Origin: Austwickia sp.
GTDB taxonomy: Bacteria; Actinomycetota; Actinomycetes; Actinomycetales; Dermatophilaceae
Assembly: GCA_016699675.1 (NCBI GenBank)
Contig: CP064985.1
Coordinates: 4,154,001 to 4,218,000, forward strand
DNA length: 64,000 bases
Reading direction: 5' to 3'
In this document: piece after piece, positions 40,431 to 49,767 of the stretch
Layout: each line of letters starts with the position of its first letter
Numbering within the stretch: position 1 is the stretch's first letter
Made by a program: the position numbers and the translations under genes
Notes under the pieces: model-generated
Told to the model about the DNA's origin: nothing
Databases searched by the model: none
The model's input: only the letters and a program-made list of their open reading frames with translations

Positions 40431-41603
40431 TCAGCAGGGCCGCGGTGGCGACCACGTCGCCGCCACGCGGGCCGCCCGGGACTGGAGCGTCCCCACGGGG
40501 TTGGCCATGGCCTCGACGACGCCGGCGGAATGCTCGGCCACGGCGTACGTCCCCGACAGGCCCAGCGCCATCGAATCGCGGCGCCCCACGTCGACGGTGC
40601 CCGCCAGGGCGACGACCGGCAGGCCCCGTGCGGCCGCGAGGGCGGCGACCTCGCCGATGACGCCGCCCCGCAGGGTGCGGTAGTCCAGGTTGCCCTCCCC
40701 GGTGACGACCAGATCCGTCGCAGAGAGCAGCGCGGGCATGTCCCAGGCGTCGAAGCACCAGGCCGCGGCGCTCTGGCGGCGGGCGCCGACGAGGAACAGC
40801 CCGTACCCCAGGCCGCCCCCCGCTCCGGCGCCGGGTTCCCGATCCAACCGGCGGGCGAGGCCGGTCATGAGGTCGGTGGCCGGCGGGCAGGAGCGGTCCG
40901 CGACCTCGCGGAAGCGCCCCAACGCGAACTCCAACTGCTGGGCGTCCTCGGCCCGCGCCCCCCGGACCCCCGCGGTCGCCGCCGAGGTGCCCTGCAGCCC
41001 GAGCAGGGGCAGCTCCTCCTGGGTGGCCAGGACCAGCTCGATGCCGGCCAATCGCTCGCGGACCGCGCCGAGGTCGGCGAGATCCTCCTCGGCCAGGGCG
41101 GCCAGCTTGGCCCCGCCGTGGGCCAGTGCGGCATCCGGCCCGGCGCCGAGGGCCGCCAGCATGCCCGCGCCGCCGTCGTTGGTCGCGGCCTCCCCGACGG
41201 CGACCACGATGCGGGTCGCGCCCTCCGCGCGGGCTACCTGGATCAGCTGGCCCACGCCATAACTGCTGGTTACCAGGGGATTGCGCTCGTGGCCCGCCAA
41301 GAGGTGCAGCCCGCACGCCTGGGCGGCCTCGATGTACGCCGTCGTCACCCCCGCCTCGGCGACGAGCAGGACGGCCGCGGGCACGTCCCGGCCCAACGGG
41401 TCGGAGACCGTCGCGGCCACGGTGATGCCACCGTCCACGGCCTTGGCCAGCACGTCGAGGAATCCCGCACCGCCGCCGCTGATGGGGGCGAGCACCAGGT
41501 CGTCGTGCGGCGACCGGGAACGCCATCCAGTGGCGATGGCCTCGGCGGCCTGCACCGCCGTCAAGGTTCCGCCGAATCGTTGCGGGCAGATCAGCACTCG
41601 CAT
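40431..41603 (-). CDS. glxK: Glycerate kinase, type I
   Basis: 390 residues. MRVLICPQRFGGTLTAVQAAEA is the N-terminal substrate/nucleotide site, where the usual DSFKGS is replaced by PQRFGGTLT. Also PISGGGAGFLDVL, VAVGEAATNDGGAGMLAALG and VVTGEGNLDYRTLRGG with the conserved aspartate. This matches the glycerate kinase type I family, which phosphorylates D-glycerate. In M. tuberculosis the neighbour of erpA is Rv2205c, of the same family. Because the N-terminal motif deviates, the substrate may differ from glycerate. Confidence 0.85.
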   Translation of the reverse strand: MRVLICPQRFGGTLTAVQAAEAIATGWRSRSPHDDLVLAPISGGGAGFLDVLAKAVDGGITVAATVSDPLGRDVPAAVLLVAEAGVTTAYIEAAQACGLHLLAGHERNPLVTSSYGVGQLIQVARAEGATRIVVAVGEAATNDGGAGMLAALGAGPDAALAHGGAKLAALAEEDLADLGAVRERLAGIELVLATQEELPLLGLQGTSAATAGVRGARAEDAQQLEFALGRFREVADRSCPPATDLMTGLARRLDREPGAGAGGGLGYGLFLVGARRQSAAAWCFDAWDMPALLSATDLVVTGEGNLDYRTLRGGVIGEVAALAAARGLPVVALAGTVDVGRRDSMALGLSGTYAVAEHSAGVVEAMANPVGTLQSRAARVAATWSPPRPC

Positions 41604-41691
41604 GCCGTTATGTTCCCATCGTCGAGCCGGCAGAGGCAGTCATCGCGAATCCCGGGCGTCGTCCGCACGGACGACACGCGCGTCGCGGGCC

Positions 41692-43086
41692 TCACGGGCG
41701 CGGCAGCCGGCCGATCCGGTCGAGCAACAACGCCTCCGCGAGACAGACCCGTTCGAACTCGCCCAGGTGCAGGCCCTCGTTGGCGCCGTGCGCCCGCGTG
41801 TCGGGGTCCTCCACGCCGGTCACGAGGATGGCCGCCGCGGGGAAGCGCTCCGCGAACTCCGCGATGAACGGGATCGAGCCGCCGATGCCGGTGTCGACCG
41901 CGGCGGTCCCCCACGCCTCGGCGAACGAGTCGCGCGCCGCCTCGACGTACGGTCCCTGCGTCGGGGCGACGAAGCCGTTGCCGTGGTCCTCGAGCTCGAC
42001 CTGCACCGTCGTTCCCCAGGGGGCGTTCGCGAGCAGGTGGTCCCGCAGGGCCTCGAAGGCGCCGGGCCAGTCCTGGGAGGGCGCCAGCCGCGCGGAGACC
42101 TTGGCGCGCGCCTGCGGCAGGAGCAGGTTGGCGGCCTGATCCACGGCCGGGGCGTCCACGCCGATGACCGTGATCGCGGGCTGGGACCAGATCCGGGAGA
42201 CCACGCTGCCCGACCCGATGAGGGGGGCGCCGGCAGGCATCCCGGAGTCGGCGCGGAAGGTGTCCTCGGGATAGTCCAGCTCGCTCGCGGGGTCGCTGAT
42301 CAGGCCCTCGACCGCCACGCTCCCGTCCGGGTGGTGCAGGGTCGCCAGTAGGCGGCACATCGCGGTGAGAGCATCCGGCGCCGCGCCCCCGAACATCCCC
42401 GAGTGGACGCCGTGGCGCAGCGCGGTCACGGTCACGACCACGCGGACGTTGCCCCGCAGCGTGGTGGTCAGGGCCGGCGTCCCGACCGCCCAGTTGCTGC
42501 TGTCGGCGATCACGATCGCGTCGCAGTCCAGGGCCTCCGCGTGCTGGGCGAGGATCTCGGGCAGGCTCTCGGAGCCCACCTCCTCCTCGCCCTCGATGAG
42601 GAACCGTACGTCGACGCCCAGCTCCGACCCCAATACCCGCAGCGCGGCGACGTGGGCCATGATGCCCGCCTTGTCGTCGGCGGCGCCCCGAGCGAAGAGC
42701 CGCCCGTCGCGCTCGGTCGGTTCGAACGGCGCACTGGCCCACTCGGCCGGGTCGCCGGGCGGCTGGACGTCGTGGTGGGCGTAGAGCAGCACCCGCGGGG
42801 CGCCCTCGGGGCCAGGCCGTCGGCCCAGCACCGCCGGATGTCCGGCGCCGATCGTCACCAGCTCGGCCTCGACACCCTCGCCGCGCAGGAGCTGCGCCAC
42901 GTGTTCCGCGCTCCGGCGCACCTGCGCGGCGTCGAAGCTGCCCAGCGAGACGCTCGGGATGCGCACCAGCGCGTCGAGATCGCTGCGGACCCCGGGCATG
43001 GCGGCGGCCACGCGGGCGGCCAGCTCGTCGCGGCGCGAACCGGATTCGGGCGAGGTACGGGCGGCTCCTGCGGCGGGGGTGGTCAT
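41692..43086 (-). CDS. M20-family dipeptidase
   Basis: 464 residues. A dizinc exopeptidase with VLLYAHHDVQPPGDPAEW near 94, where the HxDV histidine and aspartate are metal ligands; AADDKAGIMAHVAALR near 135; EGEEEVGSES near 161, with catalytic Glu; and GSIPFIAEF near 414. The HGVHSGMFGGAAPDAL segment and the lid domain are typical of the carnosinase/DapE-like group acting on dipeptides. It is leftward and separated from glxK by 88 bp. The N-terminal 20 residues are low-complexity. Confidence 0.93.
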   Translation of the reverse strand: MTTPAAGAARTSPESGSRRDELAARVAAAMPGVRSDLDALVRIPSVSLGSFDAAQVRRSAEHVAQLLRGEGVEAELVTIGAGHPAVLGRRPGPEGAPRVLLYAHHDVQPPGDPAEWASAPFEPTERDGRLFARGAADDKAGIMAHVAALRVLGSELGVDVRFLIEGEEEVGSESLPEILAQHAEALDCDAIVIADSSNWAVGTPALTTTLRGNVRVVVTVTALRHGVHSGMFGGAAPDALTAMCRLLATLHHPDGSVAVEGLISDPASELDYPEDTFRADSGMPAGAPLIGSGSVVSRIWSQPAITVIGVDAPAVDQAANLLLPQARAKVSARLAPSQDWPGAFEALRDHLLANAPWGTTVQVELEDHGNGFVAPTQGPYVEAARDSFAEAWGTAAVDTGIGGSIPFIAEFAERFPAAAILVTGVEDPDTRAHGANEGLHLGEFERVCLAEALLLDRIGRLPRP

Positions 43087-43167
43087 CCGGCCAGCCTATG
43101 ACCGGCGTCCGCGCGCTGTCCGCGCATCGGGGCAACGCGCCGTAGCGCGGGAGGGGGGTGTCCTAGA

Positions 43168-43773
43168 GTGGCGTCCGTGTTTGGACGCAAGAAGGACGAG
43201 CCGGCTGCGGTGCCGGAGCAGGACGCGATCGGCGAGGGCCGGCCGGGGGCCAAGAACCGCCCGACCCCGAAGCGGCGCGAGGCGCAGGCCGCCCGGATGC
43301 AGCCGCTGGTCCCGCTCGACCGCAAGGCCGCGGCGCAGCACGCCAAGGACGCGCAGCGCGCCGATCGGGCGCGCCGGCAGGAGGCCATGCGGCGCGGGGA
43401 GGAATGGGCGCTGCTGCCACGCGACCGCGGCCCGGAGCGGGCGTGGGTGCGCGACTTCGTCGACTCCCGCTGGAACGTCGGGGAGTTCCTGCTGCCGGTC
43501 ATGTTGATCGGGCTGCCGTTCATGTTCATCGACCCCACCAGCTCGCTGGCGAGGTTCGGGGTCTCGATCGTCTACGGCGCGTTCGCCGTGTTCATCGTCG
43601 ACACCTTCGTCATGTGGTTCCAGCTGCGGCGGCGCTACGCCGAGACGTTCGGCGGCAAGCCCCCGGGCGGCACCTTCTTCTACGCGATGAGCCGGACCAT
43701 GTCGTTCCGGCGGACCCGGATGCCGCTGCCGCGGGTGCAGCGCGGGCAGCGCTGGACCAAGCCCAAGGCGTAA
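43168..43773 (+). CDS. DUF3043 membrane protein
   Basis: 201 residues. A charged N-terminal half (KNRPTPKRREAQAARMQPL, then a run of Lys/Arg/Ala helix) ends in RAWVRDFVDSRWNVGEFLLP, followed by two membrane helices (VMLIGLPFMFIDPTSSLARF region and VSIVYGAFAVFIVDTFVMWF). This order is typical of DUF3043; the counterpart in M. tuberculosis is Rv2206. The GTG at 43168 is the only start giving the family's N-terminus (VFGRKKDE). Function unknown. Confidence 0.9.
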   Translation: MASVFGRKKDEPAAVPEQDAIGEGRPGAKNRPTPKRREAQAARMQPLVPLDRKAAAQHAKDAQRADRARRQEAMRRGEEWALLPRDRGPERAWVRDFVDSRWNVGEFLLPVMLIGLPFMFIDPTSSLARFGVSIVYGAFAVFIVDTFVMWFQLRRRYAETFGGKPPGGTFFYAMSRTMSFRRTRMPLPRVQRGQRWTKPKA

Positions 43774-43803
43774 CCGCACCGGGCGGGATCTCCGCACCGG
43801 GGA

Positions 43804-43857
43804 GCGTCACCGCACCGGGCGGCGTCACCGCACCGGGCGGCGTCACCGCACCGGGCC
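43804..43857. repeat. Three 18-bp tandem repeats
   Basis: GCGTCACCGCACCGGGCG is present three times in a row (43804-43821, 43822-43839, 43840-43857; last base of the third copy differs), plus looser copies of CCGCACCGGG just upstream. It fills the interval after the DUF3043 stop. Probably replication slippage; a role in termination cannot be excluded. Confidence 0.75.
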
Positions 43858-43888
43858 ACAGTCGAGCATGGCCCCGCGGCCTGCGGCG

Positions 43889-44098
43889 TCAGGCGCCCTC
43901 GAGGGACATCGGCCCGTAGACGATCTCGCCGCCGTGCCGCAGGGTCACGGCGCCGACCCCGGCCTCCGCGAGGTCCTGCCACGACTCCCCCAGGTAGGCC
44001 TCGGCCTCCGCCTGGCTCGGAAAGCTCGCCGTCGTCCCGGCGTCCGGCACCTCGGCGCCCCCGGCGTCCAGGTAGGTCCACGTCCAGCTCTCGCTCAT
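43889..44098 (-). CDS. Conserved small protein of unknown function
   Basis: 69 residues: MSESWTWTYLDAGGAEVP, FPSQAEAEAYLGESWQDLAE and GVGAVTLRHGGEIVYGPMSL. This tidy pattern of strand-helix-strand with FPSQAEAE and YGPMSL recurs in many actinobacterial small proteins. It has no known function to my knowledge. It is leftward and 9 bp from the YihY-like stop, so they may share a transcript. Confidence 0.75.
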   Translation of the reverse strand: MSESWTWTYLDAGGAEVPDAGTTASFPSQAEAEAYLGESWQDLAEAGVGAVTLRHGGEIVYGPMSLEGA

Positions 44099-44107
44099 GG
44101 CCCCAAC

Positions 44108-45361
44108 CTAGCCCGCTCCCGGCGTACCGTCCTTTCGCGCGAACCGGCGCCGCACCCCGGCCCGCACGCGGGCGAGGGGGCCGCCCCGGCCGGCCGCGGA
44201 CCGGCGCAGCCGCTCGGCCCGTTCCAGCGCGCGCCGGCGCTCCCGGGCGAGCCGGGACTCCTCCGCCCGGCGCTCGGTCTCGGCCCGCGCCGCCTCGGCC
44301 TCCCGCTCGGCCTGTTCGCGGGCGGCGTGGCCGGTGCGGTACTGGCCGTCGTACTCGAAGCTCACCTGCACCGTCTGGAACCCCTTGAGCCGCTGGGCGC
44401 GCGCCAGCCCGGCGTAGGCGGCCCGGTCCCCCTCGGTGAGGTCCACGTCGTCGGTCAGGGGCGTCAGCAGCGCCCGCGGGTAGAGCCCCAGCGCCAGGAC
44501 GACGTTCAGCTCGGTGCACAGCACGAACGCCACCGAGGCCAGATAGATCCAGGCCAGCAGACCGAGGACGACCGCGAATACGCCGTTGGTGTCGCTGGCG
44601 CCGGCGACGTACCGGCTCACGAACCCCGTCCCCGCGCCCTGCAGCCCCTGCCACGCCAGCACCCCGAGGACGCTGCCGGGCAGCGCCTGCCGCACGGTCA
44701 CCCGGTAGCTCGTGCCGAACCGGGAGATCACCTGGAACAACACCCAGGTGACACCCATCGACGCGAAGGTCGTCCAGTAGCCGACCGCCTGCTCGTTGCC
44801 GGTGATCGCCCGCAGCGCGGCGTCCCACTGGGACAGGAAGGTCGTGACCACCAAGAAGATCGCGACGAGGACCAACAGCCCCACGCTGCGGGCGCGCGCG
44901 AGGACGGGGTTCGGTCGGGAGTTGCGGGGGACGTACCAGGCGGAGTTCATCGCGTTCTGCATGGCCTGCGCGACGCCGACGGCGCCGTAGAGGGCGCCGA
45001 GCGAGCCGATGACGACCGCCGCCGTGTTCCCCCGCAGCTGGGCCCGCTGCACCTGGTCGCCGATGACGGGGATCTGCCGAAAGGCCGACTCCATGATCTG
45101 GGCCTGCAGCTCCGGGTTGTTCTCCAGCGCGAACCCGAGCACGGAGGACAGCAGCAAGAGCAGGGGGAACAGGGACACGAACCCGTAGTACGTGATCAGG
45201 GCCGCGAGGTAGGCGCCCTGGTCATCGAAGTACTTGTAGATCAGCCCGATGGGCAGCCCGAGGATGGCGTGGCGTCGCTGAAACGCGTCGATCGCCCCGA
45301 TCACGCCGCCGCGCGCACCGTCCCGCGCACCGTCGTGCGCACCGCCCTCCACCCGCGGCAT
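44108..45361 (-). CDS. YihY/virulence-factor-BrkB-like membrane protein
   Basis: 417 residues. Six hydrophobic helices between about 45 and 300 include ALITYYGFVSLFPLLLLLSS, AVVIGSLGALYGAVGVAQAM and VVLGLLAWIYLASVAFVLCT, with the typical AYLAALITYYGFVSLFPLLL start and YPRALL end. This is the YihY (BrkB-like) family, formerly misnamed ribonuclease BN. A charged coiled-coil tail (REQAEREAEAARAETERR) follows, about 80 residues long. Function unknown. The start ATG at 45361 gives a short hydrophilic N-terminus. Confidence 0.88.
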   Translation of the reverse strand: MPRVEGGAHDGARDGARGGVIGAIDAFQRRHAILGLPIGLIYKYFDDQGAYLAALITYYGFVSLFPLLLLLSSVLGFALENNPELQAQIMESAFRQIPVIGDQVQRAQLRGNTAAVVIGSLGALYGAVGVAQAMQNAMNSAWYVPRNSRPNPVLARARSVGLLVLVAIFLVVTTFLSQWDAALRAITGNEQAVGYWTTFASMGVTWVLFQVISRFGTSYRVTVRQALPGSVLGVLAWQGLQGAGTGFVSRYVAGASDTNGVFAVVLGLLAWIYLASVAFVLCTELNVVLALGLYPRALLTPLTDDVDLTEGDRAAYAGLARAQRLKGFQTVQVSFEYDGQYRTGHAAREQAEREAEAARAETERRAEESRLARERRRALERAERLRRSAAGRGGPLARVRAGVRRRFARKDGTPGAG

Positions 45362-45468
45362 CCTGCCACGAGCGCGGGTCGCGGCGGCGGCCGTACGCTG
45401 GGCGCGCAGCGACCACCGCCGTCCGCGGGCGGTGCGCGCACCTCGACGTCGACTCCAGGAGCCTCGCC

Positions 45469-46218
45469 GTGACGCAGCCGACCGCCCCCGCCCCGCTCCC
45501 CTCGCTCCCCCCGCTTTCCGAAGACTTCGCCCGCGTGCTCGTCGTCGTCGCCCACCCGGACGATATCGAGTACGGCGCCGCGGCGGCCGTCGCCCGGTGG
45601 CGGGCGGCGGGGATCGAGGTGGCCTACCTGCTCGCGACGTACGGCGAGGCGGGCATCGACTCGATCGACCCGAGCGAGACGGCGTCCGTCCGGGCCCAGG
45701 AGGAGCGCGACGGGGCCGCCGAGGTCGGGGTGAGCCGGGTGCACTTCCTCCCACACCGCGACGGCGTGGTCGAATACGGCCTGCCGCTGCGCCGCGACAT
45801 CGCTCGGGTCATCCGCGCCGAGCGTCCCGACCTGGTCGTGTCGCTGACCCACCGCGAGCGGTTCGGCGGCGGGGGCACCAACCAGGCCGATCACCGCGCG
45901 GTCGGCCTGGCGGCGCTCGACGCCTGCCGGGACGCGGGCAACCGGTGGGTCTTCCCCGAGCTGGTCGAGGAGGAGCTGGAGCCGTGGGGCGGCGTGCGGC
46001 GCATCGCCTACGTCGCCTCCCCCACGCCGACGCACGCCCTCGACGTGGGCGAGCACCTGGACGCCGCCGTGGCGAGCCTGGAGGCACACGCCCGGTACCT
46101 TGAGGCGCTGGGCCCCGACTACCCCGCCCCGCGCGCCCTTCTCGAGGGGATCCTGTCGGGTGGGGGTGCGGCGGCCGGATGCCGGTACGGCGTGACGTTC
46201 GAGGTCTTCGACCTCTGA
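45469..46218 (+). CDS. PIG-L family deacetylase
   Basis: 249 residues with the metal-binding signature AHPDDIEYG near 28 and the histidine in TNQADHRAVG near 141. VLVVVAHPDD at the start and LLATYGEAGID are typical of the family. PIG-L enzymes remove acetyl groups from N-acetylglucosamine-type substrates, as in mycothiol or GPI-like pathways; the exact substrate cannot be told. The start is GTG at 45469, divergent from the YihY-like gene by 107 bp. Confidence 0.9.
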   Translation: MTQPTAPAPLPSLPPLSEDFARVLVVVAHPDDIEYGAAAAVARWRAAGIEVAYLLATYGEAGIDSIDPSETASVRAQEERDGAAEVGVSRVHFLPHRDGVVEYGLPLRRDIARVIRAERPDLVVSLTHRERFGGGGTNQADHRAVGLAALDACRDAGNRWVFPELVEEELEPWGGVRRIAYVASPTPTHALDVGEHLDAAVASLEAHARYLEALGPDYPAPRALLEGILSGGGAAAGCRYGVTFEVFDL

Positions 46219-46280
46219 ACGGGGGACGCGCGCCGGCAGGAGCATGACGGCAGGTGCGCGGCGGTAGAACGGAGCAGCGG

Positions 46281-47231
46281 ATGACCATCAGGCTGGCGCT
46301 GGCCACGGGGGCGGACTACCTCGGGGTGGATGCCGATGGGCCGGCCTTCCCGGCGGCCCTGCGCGCCGAGGGCATCGACGCCCACCGGGTCGTCTGGGAC
46401 GAACCCCGCGACTGGACCGCCTTCGACGCGGTGCTCCTGCGGAGCACCTGGGACTACCCGGACAAGCTCGCGGACTTCCTCGCCTGGACCCGAGCGGTGC
46501 CGCGTCTCGTCAACTCGGTGGAGCTCGTCGCCTGGAATGCGGACAAGCACTACCTGGCCGAACTGGCGGAGGCCGGGCTGCCGGTGGTGCCGACGCGGTA
46601 CGTCGCCCCGAGGTGCGATCGGGATGCCGCCACCGGCTCGGACTGGGCGGCAGCGGTCGGGGTCTGGCCGCCGGACCGGTCAGAGGTCGGGGTCTGGCCG
46701 CAGGATTGCGCGGAGGTCGTCGTCAAGCCGGCCGTCAGCGCGTCGGCGCGGGACACCGGCCGGTTCCCGGTCGGCGACCCGGCGGCGGGCGACCTGATCG
46801 CGGCGATCCATGTCGGCGGCCGGGTCGCCATGGTCCAGCCGTATCTGTCTCAGGTTGATGTCGAGGGTGAGGGGTCGTTGGTCTACTTCGGCGGCCGCTT
46901 CTCCCACGCCGCCCGCAAGACGGCGCTGCTCGCCCCGGGCGCGGCACCCTTCCGCGAGCCCGAGGCGGGAGAGCTGACCGAGGACCAGCCGCACCCCGGC
47001 CTGCAGGTGATCGAGGCCGACCCGGACCAGCGCCGCGTGGCCGACGCGGTGATGGCGCACCTGGAGGACCGGCACGAGGTGCCCGTCTATGCGCGCATCG
47101 ACCTGCTGCCCTCGTCCGCCCGACCCGTCGTCCTCGAGGTCGAACTCATCGAGCCCAACCTGTGGCTGCACGCGCCCGGCGCGCCGGAGCGGTTCGCCGC
47201 GGCGGTGCGGGCCGCGCTGACGGGCCGCTGA
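46281..47231 (+). CDS. ATP-grasp domain protein
   Basis: 316 residues. LALATGADYLGVDADGP, VLLRSTWDYPDKLADFLAW, LVNSVELVAWNADKHYLAEL and PVVPTRYV are the N-terminal parts of the ATP-grasp group related to glutathione-synthase-like ligases. EVVVKPAVSASARDTGRF and RVAMVQPYLSQVDVEGEGSL contain the ATP-binding lysine and the second loop. VLEVELIEPNLWL carries the metal-binding Glu/Asn. The product is unknown. A 17-bp direct repeat (46655-46671, 46685-46701) duplicated ten residues in a loop (VGVWP twice). GGAG lies 7 bases before the ATG. Confidence 0.85.
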   Translation: MTIRLALATGADYLGVDADGPAFPAALRAEGIDAHRVVWDEPRDWTAFDAVLLRSTWDYPDKLADFLAWTRAVPRLVNSVELVAWNADKHYLAELAEAGLPVVPTRYVAPRCDRDAATGSDWAAAVGVWPPDRSEVGVWPQDCAEVVVKPAVSASARDTGRFPVGDPAAGDLIAAIHVGGRVAMVQPYLSQVDVEGEGSLVYFGGRFSHAARKTALLAPGAAPFREPEAGELTEDQPHPGLQVIEADPDQRRVADAVMAHLEDRHEVPVYARIDLLPSSARPVVLEVELIEPNLWLHAPGAPERFAAAVRAALTGR

Positions 47232-47265
47232 GTCCGCCGGCGGTGGCGGCTCCTTGGCGGGGGGG

Positions 47266-48762
47266 CTAACTCAGCCGCGGCGACGGCCGTCGCGCCGGCG
47301 CCTTGCGGCGCACCCAGAGCACGAGTTCGGTGGCGCCGCCGTACCGCGAGGCCTCCCCCTCGCTGATCCCCACCGACAACTGCAGCCGGGTGAGGTCGCC
47401 GCCGAGGATGCGGTGGTAGCGCGCCAGCAGCGCCGCTTCGTCCAGCGTCGTCGCCGCGCCGACGAGGCGGCCCCCGAGTCGCAGCGCGCGCCAGGTCGTC
47501 TCCATCACGCCGGGCGCCGCGCTGGCATCCACGAGCAGTACGGCGTCCGGAGTGGGGAGCCCAGCCGCGGCGGCGGGCAGCGCCCCGTGGACGCGCTGGA
47601 CCGGGGCGACGCCGAACGGGGTCGGCCGGTCGGCGACCTCGCCGCGATGCGTGATCAGTGCCGCGCGCGCCCCGGGCGAGGCCATGCTCCACGCGAGGGC
47701 CGCGGCGCCGGTCCCGCCGATCTCCCACAGCATCTCGCCGGGCGCCGGGTCGAGCGCGGCGAGGAGGGCTGCCGACAGCAGCGCGGCCGCGGACCCGGTG
47801 AGCTCCTGGCCCGATCCGTCGGGGAGGAGCGGACCCAGCTCGGCGAGCCGGGCGGCGCCGTACGTGGAGACGCGCCCCGCCCGGTTCTCTGCCCCCGCGG
47901 CGGGCACCGGCGCGGGCCGCCCGAGGTCGGGGGGCTCCGGGGGCTCGACGCGCGGCTCAGGCTCGGCGGGGAACGCAGCACCGCTGTCGACCACGTGCCG
48001 CGCCTCGTCAGCCTCAAGGTCAGGCAGAGATTCACTCGTGGTCCCTGGCGACAGGGCCGCGGGTGGCCCGGCGGCGCTGTCCGCTGGGGCGACGAAGCCC
48101 GGCGTGCTGTGGCAGGTCACCGCCACGACGTTGAGGCCGCAGGTCACCTCCACGTCCCACCCCGACGCCGTACCGTCCCACCGCTGTTCACGGTCCGTCC
48201 CGAGGTCACCCAGGACGACGAGGGCGCTGTCGCCACACCCCTGGTCGGCCAGCCGGGTCGCGACCGTGGCCGGGGTGTCCCGCCCGGCGGAGAGCACGAT
48301 GAGCCGGGCCCCCTCCGCGAGGTGACCGGGGAGGGTGTCCAGCCCCCCGGCGGGCGCGTTGATGACCGTCACGCTCTCCACCGGCCAGCCTAGCCGGGCA
48401 CACGCCAGCGCGACCGAGGAGAGGTTGGGCAGGAAGAGCAGCCGCTCGATGCCGAGCTCCTCGACCAGCGTGCGGCCGATGCCGTAGAGCAGCGGGTCCC
48501 CGGAGGCGAGGACGGCCAGTCCGCCGTCAACGTGCTCCTCGACGAGGGCCCTGATGTCGTCGCGCCGGGGGCTGCGCCATTCCTCGCGCCGCGCCCCCAA
48601 CCAGACGGGCAGCTGCTCGAGCTGCCGGGGGCTGCCGATGATCGTGCGGGCCTGGCGCAGGGCGTGCCGGGAGTTCTCGCCGAGCGAGGCCCAGCCGTCC
48701 GCGCCCACGCCGACGACGACCACGCCGCCCGCGGCGTAGGTCTCGGCGATGCGCCGCGTCAC
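47266..48762 (-). CDS. cobL: Precorrin-6Y C5,15-methyltransferase-like protein (CbiE domain plus degenerate CbiT domain)
   Basis: 498 residues. The N-terminal CbiE domain (about 15-215) has VVVVGVGADGWASL, VLASGDPLLYGIGRTL, FLPNLSSVALACARLGWP and VTVINAPAGG, the SAM-binding and precorrin landmarks. A Pro/Glu-rich insertion (about 230-290) leads to the CbiT domain (about 310-495). Its glycine-rich motif reads LWEIGGTGAAALAW, whereas the family has LWDVGAGSGSVAI-type sequence, so decarboxylating activity may be weak. It is a lone cobalamin gene in this window. Start GTG at 48762. Confidence 0.8.
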   Translation of the reverse strand: MTRRIAETYAAGGVVVVGVGADGWASLGENSRHALRQARTIIGSPRQLEQLPVWLGARREEWRSPRRDDIRALVEEHVDGGLAVLASGDPLLYGIGRTLVEELGIERLLFLPNLSSVALACARLGWPVESVTVINAPAGGLDTLPGHLAEGARLIVLSAGRDTPATVATRLADQGCGDSALVVLGDLGTDREQRWDGTASGWDVEVTCGLNVVAVTCHSTPGFVAPADSAAGPPAALSPGTTSESLPDLEADEARHVVDSGAAFPAEPEPRVEPPEPPDLGRPAPVPAAGAENRAGRVSTYGAARLAELGPLLPDGSGQELTGSAAALLSAALLAALDPAPGEMLWEIGGTGAAALAWSMASPGARAALITHRGEVADRPTPFGVAPVQRVHGALPAAAAGLPTPDAVLLVDASAAPGVMETTWRALRLGGRLVGAATTLDEAALLARYHRILGGDLTRLQLSVGISEGEASRYGGATELVLWVRRKAPARRPSPRLS

Positions 48763-48923
48763 GGGCGATTTCCCGGGCGCGCTGAAAAGCCCTCCACGAC
48801 AAGATCATTCGGCTTGATCGCCGGCGTGATGAGGGATCCGGACCGACGGCTTGCCCCGACTCGCGCGCGAATCCGACGCGCAGCCAGGCAAACTCACCCG
48901 CCGACGCGGGACAGCGCTTGGGC

Positions 48924-49733
48924 TCAGCGCACCTCGTGGCCCGCCGCGCGCAGCGCGTCCTTGACCTGACCGATGGTCAGGTCGCCGAAGTGGAACACGC
49001 TGGCGGCCAGCACGGCGTCCGCCCCGGCCGCGACGGCGGGCGGGAAGTGCTCGACCGCGCCGGCGCCCCCGCTGGCGATGATTGGCACGCCGACCAGCGC
49101 CCGGACCGCAGCGATCAGCTCCAGGTCGAAGCCCGCCTTGGTGCCGTCGGCGTCCATCGAGTTCAGCAGGATCTCCCCCGCCCCGATCTGCGCCGCCTGC
49201 GCGCACCAGGCCAGGGCGTCGATGCCGGTGCCGCGCCGCCCACCGTGGGTGGTGACCTCGAATCCCGACTCCGGCCGGGGGTGTCCGTCCGCCGACCTTC
49301 CCGCCCCGGCGGCCGCCGGGTCCTCGCGCCACCGCCGCACGTCGGCGGACAGCACGAGCACCTGCGCGCCGAAGCGGTCGGCGATCTCGGCGACCAGGCG
49401 GGGCCGGGCGATCGCGGCGGTGTTCACGCCCACCTTGTCGGCGCCCGCCCGCAGCAGCCGGTCCACGTCGTCCACCGTGCGGACGCCCCCGCCCACGGTC
49501 AGCGGGATGAAGACCTGCTCGGCGGTGCGCCGGACGATGTCGTAGGTCGTCTCGCGGTCCCCGCTGCTCGCGGTCACGTCGAGGAAGGTCAGCTCGTCGG
49601 CGCCCTGCGCGTCGTACGCGGCCGCCAACTCGACCGGATCCCCCGCGTCGCGCAGGTTCTGGAAGTTCACGCCCTTGACCACCCGACCGGCGTCGACGTC
49701 CAGGCAGGGGATCACTCGGGTCGCGACGGGCAT
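48924..49733 (-). CDS. hisF: Imidazole glycerol phosphate synthase subunit HisF
   Basis: 269 residues. TIM barrel with RVIPCLDVDAGRVVKGVNF (catalytic Asp near 11), VELAAAYDAQGADELTFLDV, IPLTVGGGVRTVDDVDRLLRAG, and ILLNSMDADGTKAGFD (catalytic Asp near 150). GGAGAVEHF is the second phosphate site. A loop insertion near 130-150 (about 20 residues, WREDPAAAGAGRSADG) is longer than in most HisF. It acts with HisH in histidine synthesis. Divergent from trpS; the start region is next to the palindromes at 49768. Confidence 0.95.
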   Translation of the reverse strand: MPVATRVIPCLDVDAGRVVKGVNFQNLRDAGDPVELAAAYDAQGADELTFLDVTASSGDRETTYDIVRRTAEQVFIPLTVGGGVRTVDDVDRLLRAGADKVGVNTAAIARPRLVAEIADRFGAQVLVLSADVRRWREDPAAAGAGRSADGHPRPESGFEVTTHGGRRGTGIDALAWCAQAAQIGAGEILLNSMDADGTKAGFDLELIAAVRALVGVPIIASGGAGAVEHFPPAVAAGADAVLAASVFHFGDLTIGQVKDALRAAGHEVR

Positions 49734-49767
49734 AGGCCGAGCGTAGCCCGACCCCCGTGTCCCGCAG

